64,000 nucleotides of DNA from assembly GCF_000014565.1 (NCBI RefSeq), contig NC_008269.1, positions 62,001 through 126,000 on the forward strand. The letters run 5' to 3'. The translations under genes and the position numbers were made by a program. The notes below the pieces were generated by a model that did not search any database, was not told the DNA's origin, and worked only from the letters and a program-made list of their open reading frames with translations. How positions within the stretch are numbered: position 1 is the first letter of the stretch; every line of letters starts with the position of its first letter. The DNA comes from Rhodococcus jostii RHA1. GTDB lineage: Bacteria; Actinomycetota; Actinomycetes; Mycobacteriales; Mycobacteriaceae. Below, in pieces: positions 53,768 to 63,503 of the stretch.

Positions 53768-56239
53768 ATGTCGTTCGTCAAGTCCTTGAATCCGCTGGCG
53801 CAGTTCGATATCGGCGGCACCGACCTGGGCATTCCGTTTCGGATGCCGAACGGTCAGATCGGGTTCGTCCTCGGTGACACGTTCGCCGGGACACAACCCC
53901 AGGTGGGTGGGCCGAATTGGCGTTCCCCGATGCTCCTCCGCAGTAACACCCACGATGTGACCACGCCGATCACCTTTGCGTCGGCGGCGCGCAACGCGAA
54001 GCAGTTGTGGGACTACGTGCACGACAACCCGGAGTACTCCACGATTCTGCCGTGCGATGCGATCTCGATCGGCGCCCGGATCTACCTGTGGGTGATGGTC
54101 ACCCAGGGTCTCGGGAACGAGAAGTGGTGCGAGATCCGGTATTCCGATGACCTCGGTGAGAGCTGGACCGACACCGGCGTGAAGTGGTCCACCTCTGTCT
54201 ACGGCGGCAAACGCACTATGGTCACTTGGGAGAAGGGGGGTGACGGGTTCGTCTATGTCATCTCCACCGGCGGTCTGGCCCGGAACAAGAACGCGATCCT
54301 GCACCGGGTGCCCGAGGCTCAGATCGCCTCCCCGTCCGCGTGGGTGCCGTGGGGCTGGAACGGCACCTGGGGTTGGGGTAACCCGCCCGGTGACGACCCC
54401 ACCCGGGGCATCCTCCCGGACCGCACCAAGTTGGGTGAGATCTGCCTGCGCCGGATCCAGGGCAACCTGGTGTTCTCCGGGTTCGATGCCGGCGCCTACA
54501 ACGCCTTTGTGAAGGTCGCGGCGAAGCCGACCGACAATTGGCACACCGCGAAAACCTATCGACCGGTGAAGGGCTCGTTCTTCGGTCCGGGTGGTCCCGA
54601 TGTCGTCGATCGGCTCTACGGCTGCTACATCCACCCCGACAGCCGGTTCGACCGTCCTGGCGGCTTCGCCATGATCGTCAGCCAGTGGGCGGCGGACGGC
54701 AACCCCTACCGGGCGATGCAATACCGCATCTCCGGCATCACACCGGTGACGCCGGTGACCACCACCCTGTCCGGGGAGATGACTCCGGCGGTCACGACCC
54801 TGACCGACCACCCCACCGCTGAAGGGACAACTGCAATGGCTTTCCCGTTTGTGCCCGTCGCTGGCGGCAACAACATCATCTCCTCCGGTTTCCGCACCCC
54901 GGGGCGGCCCGATCACAACGGCATCGACTTCGCCGCACCCCAGGGCGAGCCGATCTACGCCGTCGAGGACGGGGTGGTCGTCCGCTCCGGCCCGGCCTCC
55001 GGCTTCGGGAACTGGATCGTCCTCGACCACCAGGCCACCCTCCACGTGGACACCGTCTACGGGCACATGCGCGCTGCGGACCTGCTCGTCTCGCAGGGCA
55101 TGTTCGTCCGCGCCGGCCAGCAGATCGCCCGGGTCGGCAACGAGGGCGACTCCACCGGTCCGCACCTGCACTTCGAGGTCTGGACCTCGCCCGGCCGCTT
55201 CGGGGGTGCCGCGATCGACCCGAAACCGCTCCTCGTCGGCTCCGCCAACCCACCCACCGGCACCATCGACCCGGCCGCGGGGACCTTCTACGGGGTCGAC
55301 ATCTCCAACCACCAGGGGAACTTCGACATCGCCGCCACCAAACGCGAAGGATTTTCCTTCATCGCGGCCAAGTGCACCGAGGGCGACTTCTTCAAGGACT
55401 CCTTCTGGCCCCGCAACCGCGACCTGATGCAACAGCACTTCCCCGGCATGTTCTGCGGCTACCACTTCGCCCGCAACGGTGACCCGATCACCGCACAGGT
55501 CACCAACCTCAAGGCGCACCTCGGGGACCCGAACATCCCGGTCATGCTCGACTACGAAGACCCGAACACCCCCGGTAGCGGCGCCAACCTGCGCCAGCTT
55601 GTCGACGCCATCAACGCCGCGGGCATGCGGGTGTGCGCGATCTACCTGCCCCGCTGGTACTGGCAAGGCCACATGGGCTCCCCTCCCCTGAACGATCTCC
55701 CCCCGCTGTGGAATTCGCACTACGTCACCGCCTCCGGGTTCGCCTCCGTCATCTACCCCGGGAAAGGATTCGCCGGCTGGAAGGACTACACCCCCGGCGC
55801 ACCGGTCGAGATTCTGCAGTTCTCCGACAAGGGGCGGGTCGCCGGGAAACTGGTCGATGTCAACGCCTACGAGGGCACCCTGGACGAGCTGCGGACCCCG
55901 TTCGGTGGCGCCCCCGGCAAACTGAGCGTCGACGACTGCGTCCTGGACTTCTGGCTGCAGCTGCTCGGCCCCGGCGGGGCGGGTTGGCCCCAACTGAACA
56001 ACCGCTCCGTCGTCGACGCACTCGCCGAGATCGGCATGCACCACGGCGTTCCCGGGATGACACCCCCACCAGCCGGCGCCGCGGCCGCCTCGCTGCCTGC
56101 CACTACCGCGGACCGGGCCCGCGACGTGTTCGATCAAATCCGAGGACCCGACGGCACAGGCTGGAATCAGCTCGGGAATCGCTCGCTCGTCGACGCCATC
56201 GCCGCCATCGGCCACCAACTCGGGGTACCCGGGTATTGA
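53768..56239 (+). CDS. DUF4185 + M23 peptidase + GH25 muramidase fusion
   Basis: The 823-residue protein has, in order, a DUF4185 beta-propeller-like domain (about 1-340; FDIGGTDLGIPF, FVLGDTFAG, WRSPML), an M23/LytM endopeptidase (about 370-485; HNGIDFAAP and HLHFEVW zinc motifs) and a GH25 muramidase (about 508-710; GVDISNHQGNFD, MLDYEDPN). Two repeats related to those of the previous protein follow (LQLLGPGGAGWPQL; IRGPDGTGWNQL). It could cut both glycan and peptide of the wall. No signal peptide is seen. It starts 197 bases after the GH19/C39 gene. Confidence 0.85.
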   Translation: MSFVKSLNPLAQFDIGGTDLGIPFRMPNGQIGFVLGDTFAGTQPQVGGPNWRSPMLLRSNTHDVTTPITFASAARNAKQLWDYVHDNPEYSTILPCDAISIGARIYLWVMVTQGLGNEKWCEIRYSDDLGESWTDTGVKWSTSVYGGKRTMVTWEKGGDGFVYVISTGGLARNKNAILHRVPEAQIASPSAWVPWGWNGTWGWGNPPGDDPTRGILPDRTKLGEICLRRIQGNLVFSGFDAGAYNAFVKVAAKPTDNWHTAKTYRPVKGSFFGPGGPDVVDRLYGCYIHPDSRFDRPGGFAMIVSQWAADGNPYRAMQYRISGITPVTPVTTTLSGEMTPAVTTLTDHPTAEGTTAMAFPFVPVAGGNNIISSGFRTPGRPDHNGIDFAAPQGEPIYAVEDGVVVRSGPASGFGNWIVLDHQATLHVDTVYGHMRAADLLVSQGMFVRAGQQIARVGNEGDSTGPHLHFEVWTSPGRFGGAAIDPKPLLVGSANPPTGTIDPAAGTFYGVDISNHQGNFDIAATKREGFSFIAAKCTEGDFFKDSFWPRNRDLMQQHFPGMFCGYHFARNGDPITAQVTNLKAHLGDPNIPVMLDYEDPNTPGSGANLRQLVDAINAAGMRVCAIYLPRWYWQGHMGSPPLNDLPPLWNSHYVTASGFASVIYPGKGFAGWKDYTPGAPVEILQFSDKGRVAGKLVDVNAYEGTLDELRTPFGGAPGKLSVDDCVLDFWLQLLGPGGAGWPQLNNRSVVDALAEIGMHHGVPGMTPPPAGAAAASLPATTADRARDVFDQIRGPDGTGWNQLGNRSLVDAIAAIGHQLGVPGY

Positions 56240-56341
56240 ACAGAGATCGAAGGTAATGACGGCGGCAGATGACGAAGTGCCTGACCTCGAACGCATTCGG
56301 ACGGGCACTGTTGGTCGGCCACAGCCGAGGAGAGGTGAAAT

Positions 56342-58141
56342 ATGACCGGCCCAGGTTCTCGGGGCGCCGACGGCGGATCCTCTCGGGACGACTTCTCGGG
56401 CGAGCGCCTCGACCGGCAGACTGCACCCCCCGAGCTCGAGGATGACGACAACCGCCGACGGTGGGGCCTGGGCGCCGCCCCCGAAGACCGCGGTCCGTAC
56501 CTCATCGAGCTGAACGTCCTGCATATCGACGGGCTTTCCGGTGCCACCAACGCCTTCCGTCAACTCTTCACCGACGTCCTCGGTGCGAGGACCGGCAGCG
56601 GGGAGGCGGCTGGGCCGTGGCAGCTGACGAAGATATCCAAAGGCTACTTCCGCTGCGAGATGACACTGGCGGAGTGGAAGCAGCTGGTGGCGGCCGACCA
56701 GGAACGCGCACTCCGGGCGGCCGCTGCCGCCGCCGCGGCGGCCCGCCGGCGACGACACGCGGACGACAATCCCGGTGCCGGCGCCGCGCCGCCCTCCGAC
56801 TTCCCGTACCGCACCATTTACCGACTGTGGCCCGACTTCCCCGTCCGCGCCCACATCTGCAAGTCCGTCTCCACCATCAAGGCCGACGCCGCCCTGCGTT
56901 CCTTCGAAGCCAGTGGTGAGGGCATCTGCTGGGCGGTCCTGGATTCGGGGATCGACGCCACGCATCCGCATTTCGGCGACCCCGACGGTGAACACCTGCT
57001 GCTCGACGCCGCGGTCCGCAATCTGCACCGATGTTTCGTCGAAGTGGACGGCCACCGGCTTCCCGACCCGGACGAGGACCCGGCCGACGGCGGCCCGCTG
57101 TCCCGGGAGGACCGCGGCCAGCGGATCGACCTGCACCGCACCTCGGCTCTGACCGACCCGCTGGGACACGGGACTCATGTGGCCGGGATCATCGCCGGGC
57201 GTGCCTCGAAGACGGTGACCAACGTGGTCCTCGAACGCCAGGACCGGATCGTCGCGGGCGACGAGGACGACAACGAACCCTCCCGGGTGACGGTGACCAA
57301 CGCGCGAGTCATCGGCACCGACCGCGAACGTGAACGGTTCCACGGGGTGGCACCGGGCTGTCATCTGGTGAGCCTGCGTGTCCTCGATGATCAGGGTGCG
57401 GGCAGGTCCAGCGACATCGTCCGGGCTTTGGAATACATCCGCGAGAAGCTCAACGACAATCCCAAGCTGCTGCGGGTGCACGGGGTGAACCTCAGTGTGG
57501 GATACGACTTCGATGCCGAGATGTTCGCCTGCGGCCAAAGCCCGCTGTGCACGGAGGTGAATCGGTTGGTGCAGTCCGGTGTCATCGTGGTCGCGGCAGC
57601 CGGCAACACCGGCTACTCCACGCTCCCCACCAGCACCCGCGTGACGAAGGTGGGGTTGTCCAACACCATCAACGATCCCGGCAATGCCGCCGGCGCGATC
57701 ACCGTCGGATCAACGCACCGCGACTCGCCGCACACCTTCGGGATCTCGTACTTCTCGTCGAAGGGGCCCACCGCCGACGGGCGCCTCAAGCCGGACCTCG
57801 TGGCGCCCGGAGAACGCATCGTCTCCTGCGCGGCCGGGACCAAGCAGGCCACGGCACTGGCGAAGCTCGCCCACCAGTCGCCGCCGGGGTTCGGGGCCGC
57901 CGCCCCGCCCGGCAGCCCGCCCGCGCACACCGCGTACTACCTCGAAGACAGCGGAACCAGCATGGCGGCACCCCACGTGTCCGGAGCGATCGCCGCGTTC
58001 CTCTCGATCCGGCAGGAATTCATCGGGCGCTCCGACGAGATCAAACGGATCTTCCTCGCCAGCGCGGTGCCCCTGGGCCGCGAACGCTACTTCGAAGGCC
58101 ACGGTCTCGTCGACCTGATGAAGGCCATCCAATCCGTGTGA
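56342..58141 (+). CDS. Subtilisin-family serine protease (S8)
   Basis: Subtilase of 599 residues with intact triad: Asp in AVLDSGIDATHPHF, His in LGHGTHVAGIIAG, Ser in GTSMAAPHVSGAI. Asn of the oxyanion hole lies in AAAGNTG. The first 170 residues include PYLIELNVLHIDGL, which resembles an inhibitory prodomain. There is also an Ala-rich helix. No secretion signal is visible. A 60-residue acidic insertion lies between the Asp and His motifs. GAGAGG precedes ATG 56342. The alpha/beta hydrolase gene follows 13 bases later, so the two are one unit. Confidence 0.9.
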   Translation: MTGPGSRGADGGSSRDDFSGERLDRQTAPPELEDDDNRRRWGLGAAPEDRGPYLIELNVLHIDGLSGATNAFRQLFTDVLGARTGSGEAAGPWQLTKISKGYFRCEMTLAEWKQLVAADQERALRAAAAAAAAARRRRHADDNPGAGAAPPSDFPYRTIYRLWPDFPVRAHICKSVSTIKADAALRSFEASGEGICWAVLDSGIDATHPHFGDPDGEHLLLDAAVRNLHRCFVEVDGHRLPDPDEDPADGGPLSREDRGQRIDLHRTSALTDPLGHGTHVAGIIAGRASKTVTNVVLERQDRIVAGDEDDNEPSRVTVTNARVIGTDRERERFHGVAPGCHLVSLRVLDDQGAGRSSDIVRALEYIREKLNDNPKLLRVHGVNLSVGYDFDAEMFACGQSPLCTEVNRLVQSGVIVVAAAGNTGYSTLPTSTRVTKVGLSNTINDPGNAAGAITVGSTHRDSPHTFGISYFSSKGPTADGRLKPDLVAPGERIVSCAAGTKQATALAKLAHQSPPGFGAAAPPGSPPAHTAYYLEDSGTSMAAPHVSGAIAAFLSIRQEFIGRSDEIKRIFLASAVPLGRERYFEGHGLVDLMKAIQSV

Positions 58142-58154
58142 GAGGACATCGGCG

Positions 58155-59462
58155 ATGATCACCGGGCACTGGGACATCGAGTTCACCAAGGACGGGCTGG
58201 TTCACGACGAACACCAGGTAACCCGGCTCCTCGACGGCCTCACCGACACCACCGACCTGCTCGTCCTCGCGCACGGCTGGAACAACGACAAGGCCGAAGC
58301 CACCACGCTCTACGACACACTGATCACCTCACTCGAGGCGGTCGGACTGCCCGAATCCGGGCCCGGATCCCGGGTGGCCGTGATGAGAGTGCTGTGGCCG
58401 AGCAAAAAGTTCGCACTCGAATCGCTCATCCCCGGCGGAGGAGCCGCCTCCGCGACCACGGCCAACGATGCGGCGCTCCTGACCGCCCTGCAGCAACTCG
58501 AGCAGGACCCTGTGCTGCTGGGCGCCGACGGCACCGATCCGACGCGAGCCGACATGGTCGAACGCGCGAAAGCCCAGATCGAGGACCTGGACACCTCCGC
58601 AGACGCGCGGCGCGAATACGTGCTGCAGATCCGCAACCTCCTGGACCCGAGCCAGGCACACCCCGACGACGCCTCCCAGGAATTCCTCGACCTCGACCCC
58701 GACACCCTCTTCCAGAGGTTCACCGGAGAGGTGCCCGTCCTGCTGCCGACCGGGCCCGGGGGCGCGGCCGGGAACACCAGCGGCGGCGGCGCCTTTCTCG
58801 GCGATCTGTTGTCCGGCGCCAAGGCCGCCGCCCGCCGTATCGCGAACTTCGCCACCTACTACACGATGAAGACGCGCGCCGGCGCCGTCGGCCGCACCGG
58901 TGTGGCCGCGGTCCTCGGCCGAGCCCGCGAACGACACCCCCAGCTGCCCATCCACCTGACCGGGCACAGCTTCGGCGGACGGCTGGTGACCGCAACCGCC
59001 GCCGCCCTCCCACCCTCAGACGCCCCGCTCAGCCTCGCCCTGTTGCAGGCCGCCTTCTCCCACAACGGACTCGCCCAACGATTCGACGGACAACACGACG
59101 GCGCGTTCCGTGCCGTCCTCGCCGAACACCGCGTCAACGGGCCCGTCCTCGTCACACACACCAAGAACGACCTCGCCGTCGGCGTCGCCTACCCCCTCGC
59201 CTCCCGCATCGCCCACGACAACGCCGCCGCGCTCGGCGACCACAACGACCCCTACGGCGGCATGGGCCGCAACGGCGCCCAACACACACCCGAAACCGAC
59301 CCCACCGAACAACTCCTGCGGAAGGTGCCCCCCACCCACCAGTACACGTTCGTGCCCGGCAAGGTCTTCAACCTGAAGGCCGACGCGACGATCACCGACC
59401 ACGGCGACGTCGCCAACCACGCCGTCGCACAAGCCCTACGCGACGTACTCCGATCGCGCTGA
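58155..59462 (+). CDS. Alpha/beta-hydrolase (lipase/esterase-like)
   Basis: The 435-residue protein has an oxyanion segment LLVLAHGWNND near the N-terminus, nucleophile elbow LTGHSFGGR (Ser near 276) and a C-terminal HGDVANHAVAQAL that may supply His. A 120-residue insertion between the first strands and the elbow includes Pro/Gly-rich LLPTGPGGAAG. No signal peptide. The substrate may be a lipid or ester; in this company it could act on the mycolate envelope, which is speculation. Tightly linked to the subtilase gene. Confidence 0.75.
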   Translation: MITGHWDIEFTKDGLVHDEHQVTRLLDGLTDTTDLLVLAHGWNNDKAEATTLYDTLITSLEAVGLPESGPGSRVAVMRVLWPSKKFALESLIPGGGAASATTANDAALLTALQQLEQDPVLLGADGTDPTRADMVERAKAQIEDLDTSADARREYVLQIRNLLDPSQAHPDDASQEFLDLDPDTLFQRFTGEVPVLLPTGPGGAAGNTSGGGAFLGDLLSGAKAAARRIANFATYYTMKTRAGAVGRTGVAAVLGRARERHPQLPIHLTGHSFGGRLVTATAAALPPSDAPLSLALLQAAFSHNGLAQRFDGQHDGAFRAVLAEHRVNGPVLVTHTKNDLAVGVAYPLASRIAHDNAAALGDHNDPYGGMGRNGAQHTPETDPTEQLLRKVPPTHQYTFVPGKVFNLKADATITDHGDVANHAVAQALRDVLRSR

Positions 59463-59811
59463 CCCACTCCCGTGTCACGACATCTCCCAGAAGCTGGCGC
59501 ACCGACATGGTGTGTCCTTGGCCGCGAATCCGAAGCACCCGCAGCCTCGGAATCCGACACCGGCGTACCGCGGCCGATTCCTCACTACGAGCGGCGGGCA
59601 CCGCGTGCGGTTCCAGGGCTAAGGCCGAGCGGGCATCGGGCCGCGGTGCGAGGTCCGACCGAGCCCCGACGTGCTCGGCAAGGGCGAGCCAACAAACAGC
59701 GCGACAACCGAAGACAGGTAGTGGGCTACGCGTGATCGAGGGACTCGTCGGCGGCAGCGTCGGAATACAAGAGCGATACATGAGCGGAGAGTTCCGGGGT
59801 TGGGAGTTCCG
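59463..59811. other. Gap before the lipoprotein gene
   Basis: About 350 bases with no gene supported. A short frame from 59733 overlaps the lipoprotein start in another frame and lacks family marks. Confidence 0.35.
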
Positions 59812-60213
59812 ATGCGAGCGACAAGGCACGTTCCGACAGGCGCCGCAAGGCCGATTCCGTTCGCTGCGATCGCCGCGGCGCTCGCCGTGGCGGTGGCAAC
59901 ACTCGGCGCCTGCAGATCCGACCCCGCACACCCGCCGAGCCAACCGGCCCCACCTGCGGCGACCGCTCCAACACCCGCTGCGTCGGCCCCGACGAGCATG
60001 TTCTTCCCTACCGTCGAACAGCACCGCACCCGGCCGGTAGGGACCCAACCGACGACACCGGAGAACAAGCTCGGTGTTCCGAGCGCACCAACACAACCGA
60101 CGCTGCCCGGCCCACCACCCGGTACCAACCCGGATACCGATACTCCCGTACCGTCGCCTCCGGTCCCGACGACCGCGCCGCCCACCGACGGCGGCACACC
60201 GCCCGATGAGTGA
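59812..60213 (+). CDS. Pro-rich lipoprotein
   Basis: The 133-residue protein has a lipoprotein signal (basic n-region, IPFAAIAAALAVAVATL, lipobox LGAC near residue 34). A long disordered Pro/Thr/Ser-rich chain follows, with no further domain. Probably anchored to the outer face of the membrane. GGGAG precedes ATG 59812. The stop overlaps the next gene by 8 bases. Confidence 0.75.
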   Translation: MRATRHVPTGAARPIPFAAIAAALAVAVATLGACRSDPAHPPSQPAPPAATAPTPAASAPTSMFFPTVEQHRTRPVGTQPTTPENKLGVPSAPTQPTLPGPPPGTNPDTDTPVPSPPVPTTAPPTDGGTPPDE

Positions 60214-61174
60214 GAACTCGGCGCCAACGACACCGATCCACACCTGGATCGGTGTCGTCACCACGATTCTCGCCCCGACCACCCTGATCACGGCGCTGTG
60301 CTACTACTTCGGATACATCTACACCCGCAAGAAGCTCGCCTTCTTCGGCGTCGACTGCGATGCTCTCGGATTCACCTCCAGCGATTACGTGCGAGGCAGC
60401 GTCACTGTGCTGTACGCGCCGCTCCTTTTTCTCCTCGTCGGGTGGTTCGCGGCGGTCTGGGTCGGGGACTACGCGCGCCGCTCGATCAGAACCGGACAGC
60501 GGCCGCACCTTGTTCGCACCATCGGACGAACCGCACTCGCCGTCGGGACAGCTTTCATGCTCACCGGGATCGTCGGCGTCGTGGCGGCCGGGTACACGGC
60601 CTCTCTCGCACTCATCTCCTGGGTGTTCTCGCCGATCGCGCTCGGGGTGGGTGGTCTTCTCGCGGTGGGAGGTTACTGGGCACTGACCATCTCCACCACC
60701 ACACCGAGCACGCACCACACCACTCCGACCGCACGAGTCAGCCAAGTCCTCGTGATTTCGGTGATAGTGCTGGCACTCTTCTCCGTCATGCACTCCTTCG
60801 CGTCCTGGCTCGGCGACAACGACGCGCAGACCATCGCCCACAACCTCTGGGCGAAGGAATCCGTGGTCTCCGTCGTCAGAGCAGAACGCTTGGATGTGCC
60901 AGCGAATCTGATCGCGGAGACTCTGGTCGAGACCCCGCCAGGGCAACCACCTCTCTTCCGGTATGAGTGTTTCCGAACTCTCGTTGCACGAAGCGATCTG
61001 TGGGTCCTTGTTCCAGCAAAGTGGTCAACTGACAACGGATACGCGGTGATTCTTCCCGCCGACTCCTCGCTCGTCAGCCTGTCCCGGTCGACCGATTTCA
61101 AGGACATCGCCGAAGCCCACACCGACATCGTGACCACGCCCTGGCAGTGCCCTGAACGCGCGCCGATCCCCTAA
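60206..61174 (+). CDS. Four-helix membrane protein
   Basis: The 322-residue protein has TM segments near residues 15-35, 65-85, 110-150 (two close helices) and 178-195, and a C-terminal soluble domain of about 120 residues (LDVPANLIAETLVETPPGQP, LWVLVPAKWSTDNGYAVILP). No family was recognised. Its start overlaps the end of the lipoprotein gene (ATGAGTGA), so the two are coupled and may work together in the envelope. Confidence 0.65.
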   Translation: MSENSAPTTPIHTWIGVVTTILAPTTLITALCYYFGYIYTRKKLAFFGVDCDALGFTSSDYVRGSVTVLYAPLLFLLVGWFAAVWVGDYARRSIRTGQRPHLVRTIGRTALAVGTAFMLTGIVGVVAAGYTASLALISWVFSPIALGVGGLLAVGGYWALTISTTTPSTHHTTPTARVSQVLVISVIVLALFSVMHSFASWLGDNDAQTIAHNLWAKESVVSVVRAERLDVPANLIAETLVETPPGQPPLFRYECFRTLVARSDLWVLVPAKWSTDNGYAVILPADSSLVSLSRSTDFKDIAEAHTDIVTTPWQCPERAPIP

Positions 61175-61433
61175 CCGAATCAGCAGAACCGTACAGCGGT
61201 TGCACACCGCCTTCGCATCCAAAGGGCACCCCGATCCGGTCACGGGTCGAGGTGCCTTCCGTGTCATGCCGTTCGCCCGCGGTAGGCGCCGGTCGGTCGA
61301 ATAGTCCTCCCCGAGAATGCGGCACGGTGCTGCGTCCCGCCTCCTTCGCCGGCATCGGGGGCGAAGTCGTCATCCCCACCGACGACGAGGCGGTGTCCCG
61401 GCTCGACCAGAGGGCCATCGACGCCCTGCGCGC
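61175..61433. other. Gap with possible gene start
   Basis: From GTG 61325 a short protein-like frame (FAGIGGEVVIPTDDEAV, LDQRAIDALRAYEKAEKATG) runs into the DUF4383 gene region on the other strand and then loses protein character. It may be a gene fragment. Confidence 0.3.
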
Positions 61434-61742
61434 CTACGAGAAGGCCGAGAAGGCCACCGGATTCGACCCGGCTCCTGGCCCGTCCCGCAGCCGCGGCAGC
61501 AGGAGGCCGAGGACAACCATCCCCAGCCCGAGGGCGAAGTGCAGCCAGTTGTCCGCAGTGTTGACCGGCACAAAATTCGCGCAGCTGTCCTGGTCGGTGG
61601 TCACCGCGGGGATGAACCCGAGCACCCCGACCATCAGGAACACCGCACCCATGAGCAGGACCGCTGCCTGGACCGGGGTGGCGAACAGGGAACCACGTTG
61701 GGCAGGCTGTGCGGCATCGCCGAAACCCTCTGTCTCACTCAA
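61434..61742 (-). CDS. DUF4383-like membrane protein, shortened
   Basis: The 102-residue protein from TTG 61742 begins and ends like DUF4383 proteins (VQAAVLLMGAVFLMVGVLGFIP at the start, NTADNWLHFALGLGMVVLG near the end). The middle two helices of the family are missing; only about ten residues join the two halves. It may be a deletion derivative. It overlaps decayed sequence on the other strand. Confidence 0.55.
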   Translation of the reverse strand: MSETEGFGDAAQPAQRGSLFATPVQAAVLLMGAVFLMVGVLGFIPAVTTDQDSCANFVPVNTADNWLHFALGLGMVVLGLLLPRLRDGPGAGSNPVAFSAFS

Positions 61743-62937
61743 AAGCTGTACACATCAGAGAGCCACTGAACGGAATACCCGAGAGCCCGACCCCGAACCC
61801 GAGTCCATGACGGATCGGGGACCCTATTCCGGTCGCGGATCGGGGAACTCCGGGGTGGGAGCGTCGACCAACGAGTTGGGCCAGGTCAGCGCCTCGATGA
61901 GGGCGGTGACCCGCACCTCGGAGTCAGGTTCACGTTCGGCGGGCACTCAGGTGCACCCCGGGCGGCGCCGGGATCACCGGCCAGCAGGGAAGCACCGACC
62001 GCGCCACCCGGCTTTGCCGCGCAGGCAACTGTCGGGCATCGACGACCTGCCCGGCGCCCGTGCGGACCTCGAGGACGAACGACTCCCCCTCCCCGCGACA
62101 CCCCGTCCGAGTCGGCGCCCCGCCCCGTCAAGGACCGAGTGTTCGTCATCGGGCGCCGATGACCACCTGCAGTCGGCTGGTGGCCAGGCCTGCGGTTTCG
62201 ACCTCCAGACCGTCTACAACGACGTCGGCGGGCGACTCGAGGGTTTCGTGCACACCGCGGACTTGGGCCCGTACGCCGACCGGATCGGAGTCGCCGCCTC
62301 GGCGAATCTCTCCCTGCGGGCCTGTGTGCTGGCTCGGACCTCCGGAAGAACGTTCCTCGAATTCGTCGACGTCAGCCAACCCGCCCACCCCGACGCCGGC
62401 AGTCCGGAACTGTTCCCGTTCTGGAACCGTGCGCGTGAGGAACTGTGCCCCCTGTATCGGCACGGCTGGTGACGAACCGGCGTACGGCGGTGTCGCGACG
62501 CTTCCAGGCCAGGGACCGGCCACGACCACGATGGACCATCCTTACCCTGATCTCACGCCCATTCGCCAGTTCCGGCACGCTGCAAGGGGTTCAGCAGACC
62601 GGGCCGCTGACGATCGGTACCGGTCAGCCGTGATCAACGCAGATCCGTTCCGGTGACACCCCGAGCTCGAGCCCGAGCTGAGCGTGCTGTGCGGTCAGGC
62701 CTTGGTGATCGGTGGACACTCGTGCATACCTGATGTACATCGCTGATTACCGGTCGCGCAGCGGCTCGGCCGGTCCGGAGCGCGGGCCCATCGCAGTCGG
62801 CATCGAGGGTGCGGACGTGTTGCCGCCCGTCCTGACCGGTTCTCAGCCCTACCCGGAGACCGATGCGTATCTGAGCCGTACCTGGTACGGCTTTCGAGGT
62901 AGACTGAACGGGCCGAGATCACCCTCAGGAGGACATC
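61743..62937. other. Long interval of decayed or unrecognised sequence
   Basis: About 1.2 kb. Open frames cross it on both strands but none shows a family or ribosome site. A plus-strand segment at 62190-62472 (TVYNDVGGRLEGFVHTADLG, PELFPFWNRAREELCPLYRHGW) is protein-like and may be the 3' part of a broken gene. Confidence 0.35.
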
Positions 62938-63153
62938 ATGAGTAAGGACGACGTTTCCAAGGTCACCGCGAACCTGCCCAACGACGACATCAAGACGCTC
63001 GACGAGATCGCCAAGCGGCACGCCTCGACCAAGACCAGCGCCCTGGTCCGGGCCATCCGCACCACCGCCTACATCGACGAGGCCGCCGCCAACGGTGCCA
63101 AGGTCTTCATCGAAGAGCCCGACGGCACCAAACGGGAGGTCGTCTTCAAGTGA
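62938..63153 (+). CDS. Ribbon-helix-helix-like small protein
   Basis: The 71-residue protein VTANLPNDDIKTLDEIAKRHAS then TSALVRAIRTTAYIDEA has strand-helix-helix layout. A basic/acidic tail FIEEPDGTKREVVFK follows. AGGAGG precedes ATG 62938. The next gene starts by GTGA overlap, so the pair is coupled. Confidence 0.65.
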   Translation: MSKDDVSKVTANLPNDDIKTLDEIAKRHASTKTSALVRAIRTTAYIDEAAANGAKVFIEEPDGTKREVVFK

Positions 63154-63503
63154 CCGAACCCGACGGGCCCACCGTGCCCGCTGAGGACGATGTCACCGCC
63201 CGGGACGCCACGACCGTCGACGAGGTCAACGTCGGCAGCACCGACCCCCAGGTGACCGAACAGCCCGAGGTCACCATCCGGCGCCTCGACGAACGCCAGG
63301 AGGACACCCGTAAGGCCCTGGCGATCGGCCTGTCCGTGGCCACCTTCCTCGTCGGCCTGATCTACCTGCTGGTGCCGCTGTGGGCCGGCGCCGACAAGTG
63401 GGATCGCGCCAGCAGCCCATTCCAGGTGGTCTTCACCGCGATGGTGGGCCTGACCGGCAGCGCGATCGGCTACTACTTCTCCTCGCGCAATCCCCCGTCG
63501 TAA
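63150..63503 (+). CDS. Two-helix membrane protein coupled to RHH gene
   Basis: The 117-residue protein has an acidic disordered N-terminus of about 60 residues, a short RRLDERQEDTRKALAIG helix, TM helix VATFLVGLIYLLVPLW and a second hydrophobic segment FTAMVGLTGSAIGYYFSSR. GTG 63150 overlaps the RHH stop. No family named. A pair of RHH and small membrane protein suggests a membrane-signalling or anchoring role, not established. Confidence 0.6.
   Translation: MTEPDGPTVPAEDDVTARDATTVDEVNVGSTDPQVTEQPEVTIRRLDERQEDTRKALAIGLSVATFLVGLIYLLVPLWAGADKWDRASSPFQVVFTAMVGLTGSAIGYYFSSRNPPS

Noticed and set aside
53459..57538. A 1359-codon open frame on the minus strand
   Set aside because: It runs opposite to three genes with clear catalytic motifs and has no family signature; it is a shadow caused by high GC at third positions.
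51771..59462. Intact prophage
   Set aside because: Lysin-type enzymes are present but no terminase, portal, capsid, tail or holin gene was found in the window.
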